Shown here piece after piece: positions 59,742-64,000 of a DNA stretch of 64,000 bases. Position numbers and translations under genes: made by a program. Position 1 is the stretch's first letter, and each line of letters starts with the position of its first letter. Location: contig NZ_RSEB01000006.1 of assembly GCF_003933745.1 (NCBI RefSeq), positions 1 through 64,000 of the forward strand, given 5' to 3'. The stretch comes from Glycomyces terrestris. GTDB taxonomy: Bacteria; Actinomycetota; Actinomycetes; Mycobacteriales; Micromonosporaceae. The notes below the pieces were generated by a model. That model made no database searches. It was not told the origin of the DNA and saw only the letters and a program-made list of their open reading frames with translations.

Positions 59742-60374
59742 ATGGACACCACGCTCACCAAGGCGACGGTCCGCACCCGCGTCGACATCCCGCTGCGCTT
59801 CGCGGACGGGTTCGAGGCCGCGGCCGAGGTCTACACGTTCGAGGGCCTCGTCGACGGCCGCGAGCACCTCGCGCTCGTCCTCGGCGACCCCGCCCCGGAC
59901 GCCGTGCCGCTCGTGCGGATGCACTCCGAATGCCTGACCGGCGACGTCTTCGGCTCGGCCCGCTGCGACTGCGGCCCCCAGCTCCGCGAGGCCGTCGAGC
60001 GCATCGCCGAACGCGGCGGCGTCCTGCTCTACCTGCGCCAGGAGGGCCGCGGCATCGGCCTCTACAACAAGCTCGACGCCTACGCCCTCCAGGACGCCGG
60101 CCTCGACACCTACGAGGCGAACACCGCCCTCGGCCTCCCCGAGGACGGCCGCGACTACACCGCCGCGGCCCAGATGCTCGCCGCCCTCGGCGTCGAGTCC
60201 TTCGACCTGCTCACCAACAACCCGGACAAGGTGCGCCAGCTCCGCGACCTCGGCCTGACCGTCGCGGAGACGGTCGGCACCGGCGTCTTCGCCACCGACG
60301 CCAACGTCCGCTACCTCAAGGCCAAGGTCGAGCGCACCGGCCACGACATCGCCCTCCCGGCCCTCGCCGCCTGA
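59742..60374 (+). CDS. ribA: GTP cyclohydrolase II (stand-alone RibA)
   Basis: 210 residues from the ATG at 59742, with GGAGG upstream. All RibA motifs are present: zinc Cys64, Cys75 and Cys77 in CLTGDVFGSARCDCG; RQEGRGIGLYNKL for GTP/pyrophosphate binding and catalysis; and LLTNNPDKVRQL. It opens GTP to 2,5-diamino-6-ribosylamino-pyrimidinone phosphate, the first step of riboflavin or deazaflavin-like synthesis. It lacks the RibB (DHBP synthase) domain often fused in actinomycetes. Being under an apparent MarR switch, away from other rib genes, it may serve a conditional flavin demand or a special pathway rather than basic riboflavin supply. Confidence 0.88.
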   Translation: MDTTLTKATVRTRVDIPLRFADGFEAAAEVYTFEGLVDGREHLALVLGDPAPDAVPLVRMHSECLTGDVFGSARCDCGPQLREAVERIAERGGVLLYLRQEGRGIGLYNKLDAYALQDAGLDTYEANTALGLPEDGRDYTAAAQMLAALGVESFDLLTNNPDKVRQLRDLGLTVAETVGTGVFATDANVRYLKAKVERTGHDIALPALAA

Positions 60375-60378
60375 GGCG

Positions 60379-61751
60379 TCACACCGCGCGGGGGACCGAC
60401 CGCCCGCCGAAGTGGAAGAACCGGGCCGGGCCCGCCTCGGCGTCGAGGAACTGCGCGTACCGGCCGGTCCCGGTGACGAACACCCCGGGGCCGGCCGCGC
60501 GCAGCGCGATCTCGGCGACCTCGGCGGACAGCCCGGCCCGCGCGACCATCGCCGCCGCGTCGCCCGTGGACTCGACGGCCGCCACCAGGCCGTCCCCCTG
60601 CGCGGACACCGTGATCCGCTGGGTGCCGTTGGCGTACACGCCCGTGTAGCGGTCCAGCTCCGCGGCGGCCGCCGCAGCAGGGACCGGACCGGACAGTTCC
60701 GCCTCCGCGACCTCCTCCACGAGCGGCTCCGCGAACGCCCGGATCAGCCCGCCCGTGTCGCCGCCGTTCGCCACCAGCGCGACCGCCGCGCGCCGCCCTG
60801 GGACGACGTAGAGCACCGAGCGAACCCGATCGCGCCGCCGCCGTGGCCGACGACGGCGCCGTCCCCGTACACCTCCCAGCCGAGGCCGACGGCCTTGGGC
60901 ACCACCGGCGCCGCGGGAACCGGCACCCGCGCGGCCCGCATCGCGCGGGCCGTCGCCGCCGACAGCACGCGCCCGCCGTCCGGACCCCGCCCGTCCTCGG
61001 CGTGCATGCGCCCGAACGCCAGCAGCGCCCGCACCGACATCGCGAGTCGGTTCCCGGCGGCCGGGTTGGACTCGGGCATGGTCGCCCACACCGGCAGCGG
61101 CCATATGCCGCGGTCGCCTTGCGGCGCATGCCCGATCGCCGTGTTGAACCCGAGGGCGTCGTTCGCGTCGAACGCCAGCTCCTCGATCCCGAGCGGCGCC
61201 GCCAGCCGCTCCCGCAGCACCTCGGCGAACGTGCGCGCCCGCTTGACCTCGACCAGCCTGCCGAGCACCGCCATCCCCGCGCTGCAATAGGAGTAGCGCG
61301 ACCCGGGCTCCTCGACCTGCGCCAGCCGCGGCACCTCGTCCTCGACCAGCCGCCGCAGCGCGTCGTCCCCGGCGGTCGTGGCCCTCCACAGGTCCCCTTC
61401 GAACCCGCCGGTGTGCGTGAGCAGGTGCTCGACCGTGATCCGGTCGCTCGCCGCCGCGTCCGCGGTGCGGAACTCCGGCAGGTGCTCCCGCACCCGGTCC
61501 CCGAGTCCGATCACGCCTTCGTCGACCAGCTGCATCACCAGCGTCGCGGTCCACACCTTCGTGATCGACTGGATCTGGAACACCGCCTCCGGCGTCACCG
61601 GCACACCGGTCCGGCGGTTCACCACCCCGGCCGCGGCCTCGACCACCTCGCCCCCGACCGCCACCGCGACGGCGGCCCCGGGCACCCCGTGCTCCGCTGC
61701 CAGCCGCCCGAACTCCTCCAGCCGAACCCGCACCTCAGCCACGGTTGACAC
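60379..61751 (-). pseudogene. Serine hydrolase (beta-lactamase family), frameshifted
   Basis: The GTG at 61751 has GAGGAGG upstream. The first 310 codons encode a class C beta-lactamase/DD-peptidase-like domain: SxxK in IQSITKVW, YxN position as YSYCSAG, and HGGG (GHGGGAIGF). At 60820-60821 one base is missing; the frame then continues in the next register with SVLYVVPGRRAAVALVANGGDTGG and a C-terminal beta-barrel-like domain ending at 60379. Either a sequencing error or a real inactivation; each half alone ends with nonsense residues. Confidence 0.8.
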
Positions 61752-62121
61752 GCCGCCTCCTCGCCTCGCTTCGAACCGCCAGTCTCCCATGGCGATCGGG
61801 CTCCCGCAGTGCCCGGCGGCCGCGTCTCGCGGCCCGGAGGTACAGCCAGCCCCACCATGTGGAGGGGTGTTCGCGGGAGTGCCCCCGTTGGCACCGGATT
61901 GCTAATCTCGGCAGGAATTTCGCAAGCCGTACGGGGCTCAGACGCCGGACCGGCCGATGGCGAACGACTGAAGACGGAAGTTCTTAACCAACTGGACGAC
62001 CGCGCTTCACCGACTCCCATATGCAGATACGGGAGTCTGTTCGTCATATTCGAACCGATCCGCGCCTGAGCGCCCGCCCACCCGCTATCCGGCACCACGC
62101 CGTGCGGTCCGAGAGGAATCC
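61752..62121. other. 370-base intergenic region
   Basis: Lies between the divergent starts of the serine hydrolase remnant and the fusion gene. A short plus-strand frame here (61809-62069) is not protein-like. A 7-bp hairpin (GACTCCC 62012-62018 / GGGAGTC 62031-62037) lies about 85 bases before the ATG of the fusion gene. The region 61905-62060 is relatively AT-rich and should contain the promoter. Confidence 0.5.
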
Positions 62122-64000
62122 ATGCTGATCCTTGCCATCGTCCTCGCCGCCGTCGGCGCCTGCTGCCTCGCCGGCGCCGCCTGCCTTCAGCACGGCGTCG
62201 TCACCCAATCGACGACAGGCCCGGTGCTGCGGCTCCCCGCGATCCGGACGATCCTGCGCTCGCCCGCCTGGTACGTCGGGAACGGGCTCGTCGTGCTCGG
62301 CTCCGGCCTGCACATCATCGCGCTCACTCTCGCGCCCCTTGCCGTCGTGCAGCCGGTCGGCATGATCGCGCTCGTGCTCACCGTCGTGTTCACCGGTGCC
62401 GCCCTCACCCGCTCCGTCGTCGTCGCGCTGGCGCTGAGCACGGTCGGCATCGCGGGCCTGACGGTCCTCTCCGCCATCGGCAGCAGCACGCTGACGCCGT
62501 CGCCGGACCTCGCCCTCGCCCACTGGGCGCTCCCGGCCGCCGCAGCGCTCGTCGCCGCGGCCTTCGTCTTCAAGGGCCGGGCGCGCTGCCTGCTCCTGGC
62601 CGTCGCGGGCGCCGTCCTGTTCGGGTTCACCTCCGCGCTCGTGCGCGCCGCCGCCGTCGCCTCGTTCTCGCCCGAGCTCCTGGCCCTCGTGATCGCCGAG
62701 GCCGCCGCGGCCGCGCTCGCGGGCGCGTGGCTCGTGCACCAGGCGTACGCCGCCGGATCGGCCGCCACCGTCGTGGGCGCCCTCACCGTCGTCGACCCCC
62801 TCGTGGCCGTCCTCATCGGCGCCTTCGCCTACGGCGAGACCAGCATCGGGACGCTCGCCGCCATGGCCGCGCCCGCCGTCGTCGCCGTCGCCGGCCTCGT
62901 GGTCCTCGCCCGCGCGCTCCCCAAGCGCGCCACCGCGCCCGCCCGCCCCCGCACCACCGAAGGCGCGCTGCGCATCGCGCTCAGCGCCGACACCTACTGG
63001 CCCGACGTCAACGGCGCCGCGAACTTCGCCCACCGCCTCGCCCTCGGCCTGGCCGAGCGCGGCCACGACGTGCACGTCATGTGCCCCTCGACCACCGGCA
63101 AGTCCTTCACCGAGGCCGTCGGCGGCGTCACCGTCCACCGCATCGCCTCGCTCCGCACCCCCTTCCACCCCGACTTCCGCTTCTGCCCGCCCTGGCGCGC
63201 GGACAAGGCCGTGCCGGAGCTCCTGGCCGAGATCGACCCCGACGTCGTCCACACCCAGGCCCACTTCATCGTCGGCCGCGCCGCCGTGCGCGCCGCCACC
63301 GCCGCGGGCATCCCGGTCGTCGCCACCAACCACTTCATGCCCGAGAACCTCCTCGGCTTCGGCCCCCTCCCGCGCTGGACGCACCGCCTCATCGCGAAGC
63401 TCGCCTGGCGGGACCTCGCCCGCGTCTACGGCCTCGCCACGGTCTGCACCACCCCCACCCCGCGCGCGGCCGAGCTCCTCGAGCGCAACGGCCTCGACCG
63501 CCCCGTCATGGCCATCTCCTGCGGCATCGACCGCGCCAAGTACGCGGGGGCGCAAGAGAAGTCGGAGCACACCACGCTCCTGTTCGTGGGCCGCCTCGAA
63601 GCGGAGAAGAACGTCCACGAGCTCATCGAGGCCGCCGCGCTCCTGCCGCAGGACGTGCGCGTCGAGGTCGCCGGCGACGGCAGCGTCCGCCCTCGCCTCG
63701 AAGCGCTCGCCGCCCAGCTCGGCATCGCCGACCGCGTCACCTTCCACGGCTTCCTCCCCGACGAGGACCTCGTGCGGGCCTACCGGCGCTGCGACGTGTT
63801 CGTCATGCCCGGCACCGCCGAACTCCAGAGCATCGCCACCATGGAGGCCATGGCCGCGGGCAAGCCCGTCGTCGCCGCCGACGCCATGGCCCTCCCGCAC
63901 CTGGTGCGCCCCGGCGAGAACGGCTGGCTCTACCAGCCCGCCGACACCGACGAGCTCGCCCTCCGCATCGGCGCGATCATCGCCGACGAGGCCGCCCGCG
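62122..64000 (+). CDS. DMT transporter fused to GT4 glycosyltransferase (3' end outside window)
   Basis: At least 626 codons, running off the window with no stop. GAGAGGA precedes the ATG. Residues 1-275 form an EamA/NIPA-like DMT membrane domain with nine or so helices (QHGVVTQST; LTLAPLAVVQPVGMIALVLTVVF; ALTVVDPLVAVLIGAFAYGE). After a basic linker (PKRATAPARPRTTEGAL) a GT-B glycosyltransferase of family 4 follows from about 283: LSADTYWPDVNGAANFAHRLA, FVGRLEAEKNVHELIEAA, and the E-x7-E donor site as ELQSIATMEAMAAG. This is the PimB/MshA-like group using GDP- or UDP-sugars. It may flip and glycosylate a lipid in one polypeptide; that is inference. Confidence 0.82.
   Translation, partial: MLILAIVLAAVGACCLAGAACLQHGVVTQSTTGPVLRLPAIRTILRSPAWYVGNGLVVLGSGLHIIALTLAPLAVVQPVGMIALVLTVVFTGAALTRSVVVALALSTVGIAGLTVLSAIGSSTLTPSPDLALAHWALPAAAALVAAAFVFKGRARCLLLAVAGAVLFGFTSALVRAAAVASFSPELLALVIAEAAAAALAGAWLVHQAYAAGSAATVVGALTVVDPLVAVLIGAFAYGETSIGTLAAMAAPAVVAVAGLVVLARALPKRATAPARPRTTEGALRIALSADTYWPDVNGAANFAHRLALGLAERGHDVHVMCPSTTGKSFTEAVGGVTVHRIASLRTPFHPDFRFCPPWRADKAVPELLAEIDPDVVHTQAHFIVGRAAVRAATAAGIPVVATNHFMPENLLGFGPLPRWTHRLIAKLAWRDLARVYGLATVCTTPTPRAAELLERNGLDRPVMAISCGIDRAKYAGAQEKSEHTTLLFVGRLEAEKNVHELIEAAALLPQDVRVEVAGDGSVRPRLEALAAQLGIADRVTFHGFLPDEDLVRAYRRCDVFVMPGTAELQSIATMEAMAAGKPVVAADAMALPHLVRPGENGWLYQPADTDELALRIGAIIADEAAR

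Noticed and set aside
61809..62069. 86-codon plus-strand frame before the DMT-GT4 gene
   Set aside because: No ribosome site, no family resemblance, unusual composition; it lies in the promoter region.

Overview
This is a GC-rich (about 70% or more) window with dense, short-spaced genes, GTG/TTG starts, Tat-type signal peptides, ECF sigma factors and many one-component regulators. That points to a filamentous actinomycete. A Glycomycetaceae- or Micromonosporaceae-like genome is my guess from gene content (SigK/RskA, MEDS protein, HTH-NB-ARC-TPR regulator, DUF7144, DUF4132), not a proven assignment. I see no rRNA, tRNA, CRISPR array, insertion sequence or phage gene.

Left part (1-26 kb) is accessory and partly scarred. 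It opens with a sugar ABC transporter (partial permease, Tat lipoprotein binding protein) facing a FadR-type GntR regulator, with a 22-base perfect palindrome between them. Next comes a catabolic operon (two alpha/beta hydrolases, an FAD monooxygenase, and the first codons of an amidohydrolase that is cut off). A TetR gene then precedes a DoxX protein, an MMPL transporter with a C-terminal P-loop domain, and a YhgE/Pip membrane protein. A GH78 alpha-L-rhamnosidase lies tail-to-tail with an AraC regulator. After that come an intact amidohydrolase and an SRPBCC-MFS-TetR operon. The same 15-base dyad, GGnTACnnnGTAnCC, precedes the hydrolase operon, the amidohydrolase and the SRPBCC operon, so these look like one TetR-controlled regulon split over 14 kb. 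At about 21.9 kb two divergent genes (a DUF1023-type hydrolase and a SARP-NB-ARC regulator) have both lost their 5' halves at one point, which looks like a deletion scar.

Middle (26-35.7 kb): a MEDS/HATPase protein with degenerate ATP-site residues; a SigK-RskA sigma/anti-sigma pair followed by a molybdopterin oxidoreductase, a fasciclin-domain lipoprotein and a DUF4383 membrane protein; an ECF sigma factor with a SnoaL-like tail; and three consecutive SDR oxidoreductases closed by a 14-bp-stem terminator.

Right part (35.7-64 kb): DUF4132 protein, DUF4333 lipoprotein, HTH-NB-ARC-TPR regulator, GNAT enzyme, MFS transporter, a LuxR-type response regulator and DesK-like histidine kinase around a CPBP protease, a secreted ricin-lectin protein plus GH43 glycosidase behind a near-consensus promoter, a glyoxalase, a zinc alcohol dehydrogenase, an APH-like kinase, membrane proteins, an Hsp70-like ATPase with a membrane tail, a nucleoside-diphosphate-sugar epimerase-like protein, and a MarR regulator facing a GTP cyclohydrolase II gene across two identical 14-base palindromes. 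It ends with a frameshifted serine hydrolase and, running off the edge, a DMT transporter fused to a GT4 glycosyltransferase.

At least ten genes, most of them regulators, carry a TAnnnT-like hexamer 6-7 bases before the start codon and no Shine-Dalgarno sequence, suggesting leaderless mRNAs.
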